A stretch of 64,000 bases of DNA, from positions 58,222 through 122,221 of the forward strand of contig CAYONP010000001.1 in NCBI GenBank assembly GCA_964405335.1. Direction: 5' to 3'. This document shows, piece after piece, positions 28,963 to 37,782 of the stretch (positions within the stretch are counted from its first letter, which is position 1; each line of letters begins with the position of its first letter). The notes under the pieces are model-generated. The model worked only from the letters and a program-made list of their open reading frames with translations. It did not search any database and was not told the DNA's origin. The DNA is from CAYONP01 sp964405335 (GTDB taxonomy: Bacteria > Armatimonadota > UBA10988). The position numbers were made by a program, and so were the translations under genes.

Positions 28963-28988
28963 CGTCGCTTCTTGCCGTCTGCTAGACT
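28959..28988 (+). promoter_or_regulatory. Sigma-70-type promoter for the secreted protein/protease operon
   Basis: TTGACG at 28959-28964 and TAGACT at 28983-28988 are spaced by 18 bases. Transcription would begin near 28995, about 22 bases before the ATG at 29017. Confidence 0.5.
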
Positions 28989-29016
28989 GCACCGTCCAAG
29001 CTTGGAGCGCCGCGCC

Positions 29017-29913
29017 ATGCGTCTCTTCGCTCTGCTCTTCGCGCTCACCATGGTCGCCGCCGCGCCGCCCGAGACCGGCCCAACGCCCGATCCGCCCGAG
29101 ATTCCGACCTCGCAGGCGACTGGGGCGATCGTCTCGATCAATGACACCGAACTGGTCGTCGACCGTCGCGGCGAGACGCTGCGCTTCCGACTGACCGAGA
29201 CCACGCGCATCTTGGTCGACGCCGAACCGGCCGCCGTCGGCCAGCTCGCCACCGGCAGCCGGGTACGGGTGATCTACGAGCGCGCCGACGCCGAGCCGTT
29301 CACCGCGCGGCAGGTGCACGACGCGGGCACCATCGCCATCCTCGACGCCGAGCTGGCCGGCGTGCCGGCGACCATTGTCGGCATCGAGCAGCGCGAGGTC
29401 GAGGGTGTCGAGCAAACGGTGGTCACCGTCGACACCGAGCATGGCAAGCGGCGCGCGCTGGTGGTGCGGCCCGATGGCGCCTGGCGCTCGGTGATCATGC
29501 GCGAGGGCGAGCCGGCGGGGCTCGACCAGTTTGCCGCCGGCACCGCGGCGGTGGTCTCGGTCCGTCGCACCGGCGGCGAGGTGATGTACCTGCGCACGCT
29601 GGCCGACGAGCCGACGCACTTGGCCTTCCTCGCGCTCCGCACGGCCGAAGGCACGCTGCGCCAGGCGGGCGAGGCGTGGTCCATCGAAACCGCCGACGGG
29701 AGCGAGCCGTTACGGATGGGCCGCTCGACACAATACTTCAAGGCAGGCGCGGCCGCGGCGGCAAACCCGTTCGCCGCGGGCGAGGCGGTGCTGGTCAAGT
29801 ACGACCGCCGCGCCGACGGAGTGATTCTGGCCAGAGCAATCTTCGACCGGGCGAGCTGGCGCGCCTACGCCGAGGCGGTCATGGCCCAGCGCGCCGCTGG
29901 CGATCAGGGATGA
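29017..29913 (+). CDS. Secreted protein of unknown function with beta-rich repeats
   Basis: The 298-residue protein has an N-terminal signal peptide (MRLFALLFALTMVAAA) followed by a Pro-rich linker and then repeating beta-rich units (ATGAIVSINDTELVVDRRGE, VPATIVGIEQREVEGVEQ, EGTLRQAGEAWSIETADG). Each unit reads like a small OB- or SH3-type barrel, and similar repeats occur in DUF5666-type periplasmic proteins. The ATG at 29017 follows TTGGAG. The stop overlaps the Tricorn-like protease start by four bases, so the two secreted proteins are made together. A role in supporting or binding the protease is possible but unproven. Confidence 0.7.
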   Translation: MRLFALLFALTMVAAAPPETGPTPDPPEIPTSQATGAIVSINDTELVVDRRGETLRFRLTETTRILVDAEPAAVGQLATGSRVRVIYERADAEPFTARQVHDAGTIAILDAELAGVPATIVGIEQREVEGVEQTVVTVDTEHGKRRALVVRPDGAWRSVIMREGEPAGLDQFAAGTAAVVSVRRTGGEVMYLRTLADEPTHLAFLALRTAEGTLRQAGEAWSIETADGSEPLRMGRSTQYFKAGAAAAANPFAAGEAVLVKYDRRADGVILARAIFDRASWRAYAEAVMAQRAAGDQG

Positions 29914-32900
29914 GCGACGTGACCATGCGAACCCGACTGCGCACCTGTCCGCTGCCGGCCGGCGGCCTGCTCCTGCTGCTTGCCCTACCGACCCTCGCGG
30001 CGCCACGCATGCGCTTCATGCACAATCCGGCACCGTCGCCCGACGGCAAGCTGATTGCCTTCGACTGGTGCGACGACATCTGGGTGGTCGCCAGCGCCGG
30101 TGGCGCGCCGACGCGACTGACCAGCCACCCGGCCGGTGACACTGGGCCGTCGTTCTCGCCCGACGGCACGCGCATCGCGTTCACCTCGACCCGCGGCGGC
30201 AATGCCGATGTGTGGGTCATGCCGGCCGGCGGCGGCGAGCCGACGCGGCTGACCTACCATGCCGAAAGCGACGTGGTCAACCAGTGGACGCCCGACGGCA
30301 GCGGGGTGATGTTCGCCTCGCGCCGCTGGGGCCACCCGGTGGACGGGATGAGGCTCGAGTTCATCGTCCCGGCGGCCGGCGGCACGCCGTACCGCGTGCA
30401 GAAGTCGCTCGGCAGCAACGGTTCGCTTTCGCCCGACGGGACCAAGCTGGCTTACGTGCGCTACGGCGCGGGCAATACGCGCCGCGGCTATCTCGGGCCG
30501 GCCAACGGTGAGATCTACGTCCACGACCTGCTGCTCGACCGGTACATGCGCCTGACCGACGACGAGGTGGCCGACGAGGCGCCGCTCTGGTCGGCCGACG
30601 GGCAGAGCCTCTACTTCGTCTCCGAGCGCGACGGCGCGCGGCGTAACCTCTACCGCATGACGGCGACCGGCGGCGCGCCGACGGCGCTCACGCGGCACAG
30701 CGAACAGGTCAAGGCGCCGAGCATCTCGCGCGACGGGCGGCTGATCGCCTACGAGTGCGACTACGACGTCTGGCTCTTCGACACGCGCAGCGGCGACATG
30801 CGGGTGCTCGAGGTGACGCCGCCGACCGACTTTCTCGAGGCCCAGACCAACTACCAGCGGGTGACCAGCGGCGCGACCGATTACGCCGTGGCGCCGTCGG
30901 GCCGCGAGGTGGCGATGGTCGTGCGCGGCGACATCTACGTCGCGCGCTTCCCCGAGGGCGGACCGACGGCCCAGCTCACCGACACGCCCGAGGAGGAGAG
31001 CGGCGTCACCTGGACGCCCGACTCCAAGTCGCTCTGGTTCACCAGCGACAAGGAGGGGCAGACCGACCTCTACCAGGTGACCAGCGGCGACCCGGCGGAG
31101 CCGCGGCTGCGGCACACCACCAACCTGGTGATCACCCGGAAGACCAACACGCCGCAGAACGAGTCGGGCGTGACCTATTCGCCGAACAACGAGAAGCTTC
31201 TCTACTATCGTGGCGCCGGGCAAGTGGTGGTGGCCAACGCCGATCTATCGAATCCGAAGGTGGTGATCGACCACTGGCACTGGCCGCAGGTGAGTTGGTC
31301 GCCCGACGGCAAGTGGCTGTCCTACTCGGTGCTCGACGCGACCTACAACAGCGACGTTTGGATTGTGCCCTCCGACGGCGGCAAGGGCTACAACGTCTCG
31401 CGTCACCCGCTGCACGACAGCAACCCGGTGTGGACCGGCGACGGTCGGGCGCTGGCCTTCCTCTCCGGCCGCAGCAACGACCAGTCCGACGTTTACTACG
31501 TCTGGCTGCGCCGCGCCGACGCCGAAGAGACCGCCGCGCAGCGCGCCGACGAGGAGGACGATGCCTTCGATCGGCCGCGCCGGCAGAACAGCGAAAACGT
31601 CGACGACGAGCAGTTCGGCGGGCCGGGCGGCGGGCGTCGCGGAGGGGGCCCGCCCGGCGGTGGTGGTGGCGGGCGGCCGCCGGCGGAGGATGAGCCGGTG
31701 ACCGTCGAGATCGACTTCGACGGCCTGGCCGACCGGCTCGAGCAACTGACCCGCACGATCGACAACGAGGGCTCGCTGGCGGCCGCGCCGCGCGGGGATC
31801 AGTTGGCCTACAGCCGTGTCGCCGGCGGCACGCGCGAGCTGGTGTTGCGCAGCCTGCGCAGCGGCGGCGAGCGGCCGATCGCCGGCAGCGGCGCGGCCGG
31901 CGGGGTGGCGTTCATGCCCGACGGCCGGCGGATCACCTATCTCTCGGGCGGCGTGGTCAACTCGGCGCCGACGAACAACCTGCGGCCCGAGGCGGTCAGC
32001 TTCAGCGCGCAGATCAACCGCGACATGGCAGCCGAGCGGGCTTACATCTTCGGCGCCGCCTGGCGGGTGATGAAGGACAACTTCTACGACCCCGAGTTCC
32101 ACGGCGTCGACTGGGATGCGATGCGGACGAAGTACGCCCCGCTGGCGGCGCAGGCGCCGAGCCGGGCCGACTTCAATGCGGTGGTCAACGAGATGCTGGG
32201 CGAGCTGAACTCGTCGCATCAGGGCTTCAGTGGCGGGCCCGGCGGCCAGCCCGGCGCGCCGTCGCCGCCGCCGGCGGCCGAGCTCGGGGTGGTCTTCACC
32301 GACGACCGCGGCGGGCCCGGACTGCTGGTCGAGTCGGTCGTGCCCGGCTCGCCGGCGGCGCGTCTCGCGACCCGGATCGATCCCGGCGAGCGTATCCTCG
32401 CCGTCGACGGCACGCCGCTCGAGCCGGGCGTCAACCTGTACGAGCTGCTGGTCAACAAGGCCGGTGTGTTTGTCGAGCTCGAGGCCATGGCCACCACGGG
32501 CGGTCGGCGGACGGTTCGGCTGCAGCCCATCTCGTCGGGCCAGCTCGGCGGGCTGGCCTACGATGCCTGGGTCGCCGCGACGCAGGCGCAGGTCGACAAG
32601 CTGAGCGGCGGCCGGCTCGGCTGGGTGCACATTCCGGGCATGAACCAGACCGGGGTGGAGATCTTCATCCGCAACCTGGTCGCCGCCGGCGCCGACAAAG
32701 ACGGCCTGCTGGTCGATGTGCGCTGGAACGGCGGCGGGTCGACGGCCGACATCATCCTCAACATGCTCGGCTGGCGACCCCACGCGGTTGCGGTGCCGCG
32801 CGACGGCGAGCCGGGCTACCCGATGACCGAACGGCTGGTGCTGCCGCCCTGGCCTGGTGCGGCGGCGCTGCTGTGCAACTACAATTCGATCAGCAACGCC

Positions 32901-33179
32901 GAGATTCTGGCCCACGCGTTCCAGGTGCTCGGTCGCGGGCCGCTGATCGGCACGCCGACCTTCGGCGGGGTGATCAGCACCGGCGGGGTGCGGCTGCTCG
33001 ACGGCTCCAGCATCCGCACGCCCGGCCGCGGCTGGTACCGCGCCGACAACGGCGTCAACCAGGAGAACCACCCGGCCGTGCCCGAGGTGATCGTCTGGAT
33101 CTCGCCCGAGGACGAAGTCGCCGGGCGTGACCCGCAGATTGAGGCGGCGGTCAGGACGCTGCTGGCCCAGCTCGACTGA
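29910..33179 (+). CDS. Secreted Tricorn-like protease (beta-propeller, PDZ, S41)
   Basis: The protein has 1089 residues. A signal peptide (PAGGLLLLLALPTLAA) is followed by WD40/PD40-type propeller blades recognisable by repeated SPDG motifs (PSPDGKLIAFDW, SFSPDGTRIAFTS, SWSPDGKWLSYS). A Gly-rich low-complexity insert lies near residues 570-595. A helical C1-type domain begins around 705 and ends in the SSHQG block (candidate catalytic His ~770). A PDZ domain lies at ~790-875, followed by an S41 peptidase core with NSISNAEIL (candidate nucleophile Ser ~993 or ~995) and GTPTFGG. The order matches Tricorn-type proteases, which degrade peptides. A signal peptide makes this a periplasmic or surface form. 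The ATG at 29910 overlaps the upstream stop, and an ATG at 29925 is an alternative. Confidence 0.9.
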   Translation: MSDVTMRTRLRTCPLPAGGLLLLLALPTLAAPRMRFMHNPAPSPDGKLIAFDWCDDIWVVASAGGAPTRLTSHPAGDTGPSFSPDGTRIAFTSTRGGNADVWVMPAGGGEPTRLTYHAESDVVNQWTPDGSGVMFASRRWGHPVDGMRLEFIVPAAGGTPYRVQKSLGSNGSLSPDGTKLAYVRYGAGNTRRGYLGPANGEIYVHDLLLDRYMRLTDDEVADEAPLWSADGQSLYFVSERDGARRNLYRMTATGGAPTALTRHSEQVKAPSISRDGRLIAYECDYDVWLFDTRSGDMRVLEVTPPTDFLEAQTNYQRVTSGATDYAVAPSGREVAMVVRGDIYVARFPEGGPTAQLTDTPEEESGVTWTPDSKSLWFTSDKEGQTDLYQVTSGDPAEPRLRHTTNLVITRKTNTPQNESGVTYSPNNEKLLYYRGAGQVVVANADLSNPKVVIDHWHWPQVSWSPDGKWLSYSVLDATYNSDVWIVPSDGGKGYNVSRHPLHDSNPVWTGDGRALAFLSGRSNDQSDVYYVWLRRADAEETAAQRADEEDDAFDRPRRQNSENVDDEQFGGPGGGRRGGGPPGGGGGGRPPAEDEPVTVEIDFDGLADRLEQLTRTIDNEGSLAAAPRGDQLAYSRVAGGTRELVLRSLRSGGERPIAGSGAAGGVAFMPDGRRITYLSGGVVNSAPTNNLRPEAVSFSAQINRDMAAERAYIFGAAWRVMKDNFYDPEFHGVDWDAMRTKYAPLAAQAPSRADFNAVVNEMLGELNSSHQGFSGGPGGQPGAPSPPPAAELGVVFTDDRGGPGLLVESVVPGSPAARLATRIDPGERILAVDGTPLEPGVNLYELLVNKAGVFVELEAMATTGGRRTVRLQPISSGQLGGLAYDAWVAATQAQVDKLSGGRLGWVHIPGMNQTGVEIFIRNLVAAGADKDGLLVDVRWNGGGSTADIILNMLGWRPHAVAVPRDGEPGYPMTERLVLPPWPGAAALLCNYNSISNAEILAHAFQVLGRGPLIGTPTFGGVISTGGVRLLDGSSIRTPGRGWYRADNGVNQENHPAVPEVIVWISPEDEVAGRDPQIEAAVRTLLAQLD

Positions 33180-33199
33180 GCCGCCGCGCGGAGAAGACC

Positions 33200-34438
33200 A
33201 TGCGTGCAGTCGGCTGGCTCTGTGTGCTGTTCGCCGCCGCGCCGGCCGTGCTCGCCGACGAGGCGGCCGAGGCGCTGGTGCGCCGGGCGAGCGAGGCTTA
33301 TCAAACGACCTCGACCTACCATGCCACGGTCGATATCCAGATGACCCGACGGGCCAACGACGGCACCGACGCGGTTCAGCCCTATCGGCTCGAGAGCGCG
33401 TTCGACCGGCCGGGCGAGCGGCTCGCCGCGCGGATCGAGTATGGCGAGCCGATTGGCGGCAACCGGCTCGGCGTCACGGTCATCCGCCAGGGAGATCGGC
33501 TCAGCGGGCGGATGGTCCGCGCGCGGGTGGCCACCGTCGGCGAGCAGCGGCGGATCGAGACCACGGTCCGCCACCTGGCCGACTTCCCGTTCAGCGCCGA
33601 GTTCGACTTCGCGCTGCTGGCGCAGATGGTCACCGCCGTGCCCGGCCCGGGCCTGGCGCTCGACCTCGAGGCGCTGCTGACCGGCGACGCCCGCACCGCC
33701 ATCGGCGCCATGCCCGAGGCGGAGCTGACCAGTCTGCCGGCTGACGACGGCGGCCGGCCCGGCGTGCGCCTCGCCTTCGGCGGCGTCGGCCAGGTCGAGG
33801 CTCGGTTCGACCCGGCCAGCGGCCTGGTCGCCGCGCTCGACCTGCGGACCGCGAACCCGGCGCAGCTTGGCGGCATCGGCCGGCTCTCCTACACCTACAC
33901 CGTCCACCAGCACAACGAGCCGCTGCCGGCCGAGGTGTTCGTGCTCGACATTGCCGGCTCGACCGCCGGCACGCCGGCCGAGGTCTTCGGCATGGCCGCA
34001 CCGGGGCTGATGGTCGGCGGGCCGGCGCCCGACTTCACGCTGAAGGACCGCGCCGGCAACGACGTTCAACTCTCGGCGCTGACCAACCGGGTGGTGGTGC
34101 TCGACTTCTGGGCGACCTGGTGTCCACCCTGCCGCGAGGGCCTGCCGGCGCTGCAGGCGTTGCAGCAGTGGGCGCGCGACGAGGGCCGCGACCTGGTCAT
34201 CTACTGCGTCAACCTGCGCGAAACGGCGGAGCAGGTCGACCCCTATTTCGCCGAGCACGAGCTCGACCTGAACGTGCTCTACGACAGCGACGGCGCGATT
34301 GCCGGAGCCTACGGCGCGGCGGGAATCCCGACCACCGTGGCCATCAGCGACGGGCGGATTGTCTATGCCCACGTGGGCTACAGCGCGGGCGACGAGGCGC
34401 AGCTAAAGGCGGCCGCGCAGGCGGTGCTCGGGCGGTAG
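33200..34438 (+). CDS. LolA-like domain fused to a TlpA-type thioredoxin domain
   Basis: The 412-residue protein has a signal peptide (VGWLCVLFAAAPAVLA). Residues ~20-260 resemble the LolA/DUF2092 half-barrel (EAYQTTSTYHATVDIQM and later AFGGVGQVEARFDPASGLV). Residues ~275-412 form a thioredoxin domain of the TlpA/ResA class with active site ATWCPPCREG and the cis-Pro loop GIPTTVAI. Such fusions are secreted and may bind a lipophilic ligand while reducing disulfides. The ATG follows GGAG, 20 bases after the protease stop, so it is probably in the same transcript. A second thioredoxin-fold gene follows directly. Confidence 0.87.
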   Translation: MRAVGWLCVLFAAAPAVLADEAAEALVRRASEAYQTTSTYHATVDIQMTRRANDGTDAVQPYRLESAFDRPGERLAARIEYGEPIGGNRLGVTVIRQGDRLSGRMVRARVATVGEQRRIETTVRHLADFPFSAEFDFALLAQMVTAVPGPGLALDLEALLTGDARTAIGAMPEAELTSLPADDGGRPGVRLAFGGVGQVEARFDPASGLVAALDLRTANPAQLGGIGRLSYTYTVHQHNEPLPAEVFVLDIAGSTAGTPAEVFGMAAPGLMVGGPAPDFTLKDRAGNDVQLSALTNRVVVLDFWATWCPPCREGLPALQALQQWARDEGRDLVIYCVNLRETAEQVDPYFAEHELDLNVLYDSDGAIAGAYGAAGIPTTVAISDGRIVYAHVGYSAGDEAQLKAAAQAVLGR

Positions 34439-34539
34439 GCGTTACCTTTCCTTGCCGGGCGGCGCGAACTGCTCCTGGCCCGGCGGGCGTCATGTAGCAG
34501 AGCGGCCGTCGGGATGGTCGGCCCGTGGAGGAGTCCGTG

Positions 34540-35040
34540 ATGAGGCAGAAGGTGATTTGGCTGGCGGTCGCCGCTCTCGGCGTGGCGCTCGCGGCGTTGG
34601 CGAATCCGAACGACTTGAAGGGCAAGAACGCCCCGCCGATCCGGCTCAAGTTCATCGACGGAAAGGACTTCAACTCCGCCGACGTTGAGGCCGATCTGGC
34701 GGTCTACGACTTCTGGGCGAGCTGGTGCGGCCCCTGCCGCCGCGGCCTGCCGGCGCTGCAGGAGTTCGCCAAGTGGGCCAAGGACAACCGCAAGTCGGTC
34801 GTGGTCTACACGGTCAACCTGCGCGAGGACGCCGACAAGGCCAAGCAGGCGTGGCGTGAGCTCGGGCTCAGCCTGCCCATTCTGATGGACACCACCGGCG
34901 CGGTGACCCAGTCGTACCTGATTGAGGGCATCCCGACCACCGTCGCGGTCAGCGGCGGCAAGGTCGTCGAGGTGCACGTCGGCTTCAGCGAGGATTACCT
35001 CAACATCCTCAAGACCTGGACGGCGCGGCACACCGATTAG
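34540..35040 (+). CDS. Secreted TlpA/ResA-type thioredoxin-fold protein
   Basis: The 166-residue protein has a hydrophobic N-terminal segment (VIWLAVAALGVALAALA) serving as signal or anchor, then a thioredoxin fold with the redox motif ASWCGPCRRG and cis-Pro loop GIPTTVAV. The ATG at 34540 follows GGAGGAG; an upstream in-frame GTG at 34525 lies before the ribosome site. It is close in sequence to the thioredoxin half of the preceding fusion (shared VVVYTVNLRE-like and PTTVA blocks), so it likely arose by duplication. It would act as a periplasmic disulfide reductase. A perfect 13-bp hairpin follows the stop. Confidence 0.9.
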   Translation: MRQKVIWLAVAALGVALAALANPNDLKGKNAPPIRLKFIDGKDFNSADVEADLAVYDFWASWCGPCRRGLPALQEFAKWAKDNRKSVVVYTVNLREDADKAKQAWRELGLSLPILMDTTGAVTQSYLIEGIPTTVAVSGGKVVEVHVGFSEDYLNILKTWTARHTD

Positions 35041-35057
35041 CCGTCTCGCTGGTTCCG

Positions 35058-35087
35058 GACCGCCGCCGGGTCGTCCCGGCGGCGGTC
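35058..35087 (+). terminator. Perfect 13-bp hairpin, probable terminator
   Basis: GACCGCCGCCGGG (35058-35070) pairs perfectly with CCCGGCGGCGGTC (35075-35087) around a TCGT loop, 17 bases after the thioredoxin stop. No T run follows, so Rho-independent termination is uncertain. Confidence 0.45.
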
Positions 35088-35141
35088 TGCCGTCGGGAGG
35101 TTCGCGGCGACCGGTGGGCAACGAACCGGTGGGAGTTGGCC

Positions 35142-36260
35142 ATGCCGGAGTTGTTCGGCGGCGAGTGGAGCGAGGGCGAGCTACGCGCCTGGTGCGGCAG
35201 CGCCGAGCAGTTCGCCGGCGTCGATCGCTTGCGCTACAGTGAGGGCCCCGAGGCGGGGGTCGAACTGCTCCGCTTCCGCACCGGGTCGGGCCTTGAGTTC
35301 GACCTGCTGCCCAGCCGCGGGATGGACCTCTGCGGCGCCTGGTACCAGGGCATCCCACTCGCCTGGCTGTCGGCCCAGGGCACGCCGCACCCGGCCTACT
35401 TCGAGCCGGCCGGCCTGGGCTGGCTGCGCGGTTTCTTCGGCGGCCTGCTGACCACCTGCGGGCTGCTCAACGTCGGCTCGCCCGGCAACGACCCCGAGAC
35501 GGGCACGCTCTACGCCGGCATCGGCACCGAAGACAGCGAGGTGGTCAAGCTGGGGCTGCACGGACGGGTCAACCAGACCCCGGCGCGGCGGGTCTCGGCC
35601 GACGCCGCCTGGGCCGGCGAGCGCTACCTGCTGGCCGCCTCGGGCGTGATGCGCGAGGCGATCGTGTTCGGCGAGAATGTCGAGCTGCGGCGGACCGTCT
35701 CAACGTCGGCCGGCAGCAGCACGATCCGCATTCAAGATCGGGTCACCAACCAGGGCTGGAACGCCGTGCCGCACATGCTGCTCTACCACCTCAATTTCGG
35801 CTGGCCGGTGGTCTCGCCGGCGAGCGAGCTGATCACCAACGGCGGGCCGACCATCGCCCGGGATGAGGTCGCGGCGCCCGGCCTGAGTGACTGCCGACGG
35901 TTTGCCGAGCCGCAGCCGAGCTATCCCGAGCAGGTCTTTTACCACGCCCAGATCCCCGACGGCGAGGGCTGGACGCAGGCCGGCATCATCAACCGCGAGC
36001 TGCGCGGCGGGTTCGGCGTCGGCGTGCGCTACCGCTTCGCGCCGTTGCCGCAACTGGTGCAATGGAAGTCGCTCAAGCGCGGCACCTATGTCTGTGGCCT
36101 GGAGCCGGCCAACTGCCGGGTCACCGGCCGGGCCGACGAGCGCGCGGCGGGGCGGCTGCGGATCCTCGAAGCAGGCGAGTCGATTGACTACGAGCTCGAG
36201 CTGATGGTGCTCGACGGCGCGGCGGCCTGCGCGGCGTTCGAGTCGGCGGCGGCGCGGTGA
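35142..36260 (+). CDS. DUF4432 aldose-epimerase-fold protein
   Basis: The 372-residue protein belongs to the DUF4432 family of galactose-mutarotase-like beta-sandwich proteins. Recognisable blocks are LPSRGMDLCGAWYQGIPLAW near residue 58, FFGGLLTTCGLLNVGSPGND near 100, KLGLHGRVNQTPARR and PHMLLYHLNFGWPVV. The conserved His residues in LHGR and LYHLN lie where mutarotase-fold proteins bind sugars. The biochemical role of DUF4432 is not established. It is often found near Gfo/Idh/MocA genes, as here. The ATG at 35142 follows GGGAG. Confidence 0.85.
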   Translation: MPELFGGEWSEGELRAWCGSAEQFAGVDRLRYSEGPEAGVELLRFRTGSGLEFDLLPSRGMDLCGAWYQGIPLAWLSAQGTPHPAYFEPAGLGWLRGFFGGLLTTCGLLNVGSPGNDPETGTLYAGIGTEDSEVVKLGLHGRVNQTPARRVSADAAWAGERYLLAASGVMREAIVFGENVELRRTVSTSAGSSTIRIQDRVTNQGWNAVPHMLLYHLNFGWPVVSPASELITNGGPTIARDEVAAPGLSDCRRFAEPQPSYPEQVFYHAQIPDGEGWTQAGIINRELRGGFGVGVRYRFAPLPQLVQWKSLKRGTYVCGLEPANCRVTGRADERAAGRLRILEAGESIDYELELMVLDGAAACAAFESAAAR

Positions 36261-36265
36261 GGAAG

Positions 36266-37300
36266 ATGGCGGATAAGCTGCGGATTGGCATCGTCGGCGC
36301 GGGCGGCATCGTGCGGCACCGCCACCTGCCCGGCTTCACGGCCATCGACGGGGTCGAGATCCGGGCGGTGAGCAATCGCAGCCGCGAGTCGTCGCAGGCG
36401 GTGGCGCGCGAGTGGGGCATCCCGCACGTGGTCGACGACTGGCGCGACCTGGTCAGCCGCGACGACATCGACATCGTGGTCATCGGCACCTGGCCCTACC
36501 TGCACCGCGACGTGACCACCGCGGCGCTGGCCGCCGACAAGCACGTCTTCTGCCAGGCGCGGATGACCATGAACTACGCCGACGCCCGGCACATGTACGA
36601 GCTGAGCCGGCTGACCGACCGGGTCTGCGCGCTCTGCCCGCCGCCGCACCACCTGGCGGTCGATCGACAGGTGCGCGAGGTGCTGGCCTCGGGCCGGCTG
36701 GGCGAGCTGCGCCAGGTGCGGCTGCAGGCGATGAGCTCTGGCGGGGACACCGACTCACCGCCGAGCTGGCGGCAGCAGGCGGTCTACTCGGGCCTGAACG
36801 CGCTGACGCTGGGCATCTGGAGCGAGGTGATTCACGGCTGGTGCGGCTACTGCCGCGAGGTCTACGGCAAAGTCCGCACCTGGGTCGGCGAGCGGCCGAG
36901 CGTTGCCGGCGGTACCTATCAGGTGAGCATCCCCGACAGCATCCGGGTGTTGTGCGAGTTCGAGAGCGGCGCCGAGGGGGCGCTGGAATGGAGCGGCGTG
37001 GCGCATTTCGCGGGGACCGATCGGCTGGAGCTGTATGGCAGTCGCGGCACGCTGATCTTCAACGGCGGCGACGACGGCATCTGGCTGGGCTTCGAGGACG
37101 GCGACGAGTTGGACTACCAGACGGCGCCGCCCCAGCCGAACAAGGGCTGGCGGGTGGAAGAGAACTACATCGCCGCGGTGCGCGGCGAGGAGGAGCCGAT
37201 CACTTCTTTCCACGCCGGCCTGAAATACATGGAGTTCATCGAGGCGGTCTATTGTTCGTCAAGGAGCGGGACGAGCGTGCGGTTGCCCTGGGGCCCGTGA
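36266..37300 (+). CDS. Gfo/Idh/MocA-family protein lacking the EKP lysine
   Basis: The 344-residue protein has the Rossmann start GIVGAGGIVRHRHLPGF and the family's C-terminal domain. The position of the conserved EKP motif reads VFCQARMTMN, so the catalytic Lys is replaced by Arg within QAR. The block CPPPHHLAVDRQV is where other members have the His/Tyr substrate region. It may be a binding protein or use a different residue. The ATG at 36266 has GTGAGGA upstream; a GTG at 36257 overlapping the DUF4432 stop is an alternative. The tight spacing indicates co-transcription with the DUF4432 gene and a joint role in sugar metabolism. Confidence 0.85.
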   Translation: MADKLRIGIVGAGGIVRHRHLPGFTAIDGVEIRAVSNRSRESSQAVAREWGIPHVVDDWRDLVSRDDIDIVVIGTWPYLHRDVTTAALAADKHVFCQARMTMNYADARHMYELSRLTDRVCALCPPPHHLAVDRQVREVLASGRLGELRQVRLQAMSSGGDTDSPPSWRQQAVYSGLNALTLGIWSEVIHGWCGYCREVYGKVRTWVGERPSVAGGTYQVSIPDSIRVLCEFESGAEGALEWSGVAHFAGTDRLELYGSRGTLIFNGGDDGIWLGFEDGDELDYQTAPPQPNKGWRVEENYIAAVRGEEEPITSFHAGLKYMEFIEAVYCSSRSGTSVRLPWGP

Positions 37301-37307
37301 ACGCGCG

Positions 37308-37337
37308 TTGACACCCCTCTCCGGCAGCGAGTATAGT
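37308..37337 (+). promoter_or_regulatory. Strong sigma-70-type promoter for the chaperone-like/pspA operon
   Basis: A perfect TTGACA at 37308-37313 is separated by 18 bases from TATAGT at 37332-37337 (five of six consensus). Initiation near 37344 would give a leader of about 42 bases. No sigma-54 motif, as used by enterobacterial psp, was seen here. Confidence 0.7.
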
Positions 37338-37385
37338 GAGGTTGGCGGCTGCACCGGCGCCGGGCCGTGAAGGAGGTTGCGAGCG

Positions 37386-37772
37386 GTGATCGACAGCGAG
37401 GCGATCGAGAGCTACCTGATTCAGTCTGGCCTGGCCTACGAGCAGCTCGGCGACGGCCTGTGGCGCGTTGAAGACGAGACCGACAGCACGCCGCCGGTGA
37501 TCGTCCGGCTCGAGCCGCCGATTGTCTACCTGCGCCTGAAAGTGCTCGACCTGCCGGCCGAAGGCCGCGAGGCGCTATACCGGCGGCTGCTCGAGCTGAA
37601 CAGCAGCGGCATCGCCTTCGGCGCGTATGCCATCGAGGGCGATGAGGTTCTGCTGGTCGATACGCTGCGCTCGGACTCGCTGGAGATGGCCGAGTTGCAG
37701 GCGAGCATCGAGTCGATTGTGCTGGCGGCGAGCGAGCATCACCGGTCGCTGCGCGAGACGCTGGCCCAGTAA
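37386..37772 (+). CDS. YbjN/CesT-like type-III-chaperone-fold protein
   Basis: The 128-residue acidic protein has the alpha-beta pattern of the type III secretion chaperone/YbjN superfamily. An N-terminal helix (SEAIESYLIQSGL) is followed by strands (GLWRVED, PPVIVRLEPPIVYLRLKVLDL), a helix (REALYRRLLELNSS), strands (AFGAYAIEGDEVLLVDTL) and a long C-terminal helix. The GTG at 37386 follows AAGGAGG by nine bases; a TTG inside the ribosome site is not credible. It sits eleven bases upstream of pspA, so it is likely a small partner or chaperone of the PspA protein. Confidence 0.75.
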   Translation: MIDSEAIESYLIQSGLAYEQLGDGLWRVEDETDSTPPVIVRLEPPIVYLRLKVLDLPAEGREALYRRLLELNSSGIAFGAYAIEGDEVLLVDTLRSDSLEMAELQASIESIVLAASEHHRSLRETLAQ

Positions 37773-37782
37773 GGAGTGAGCG

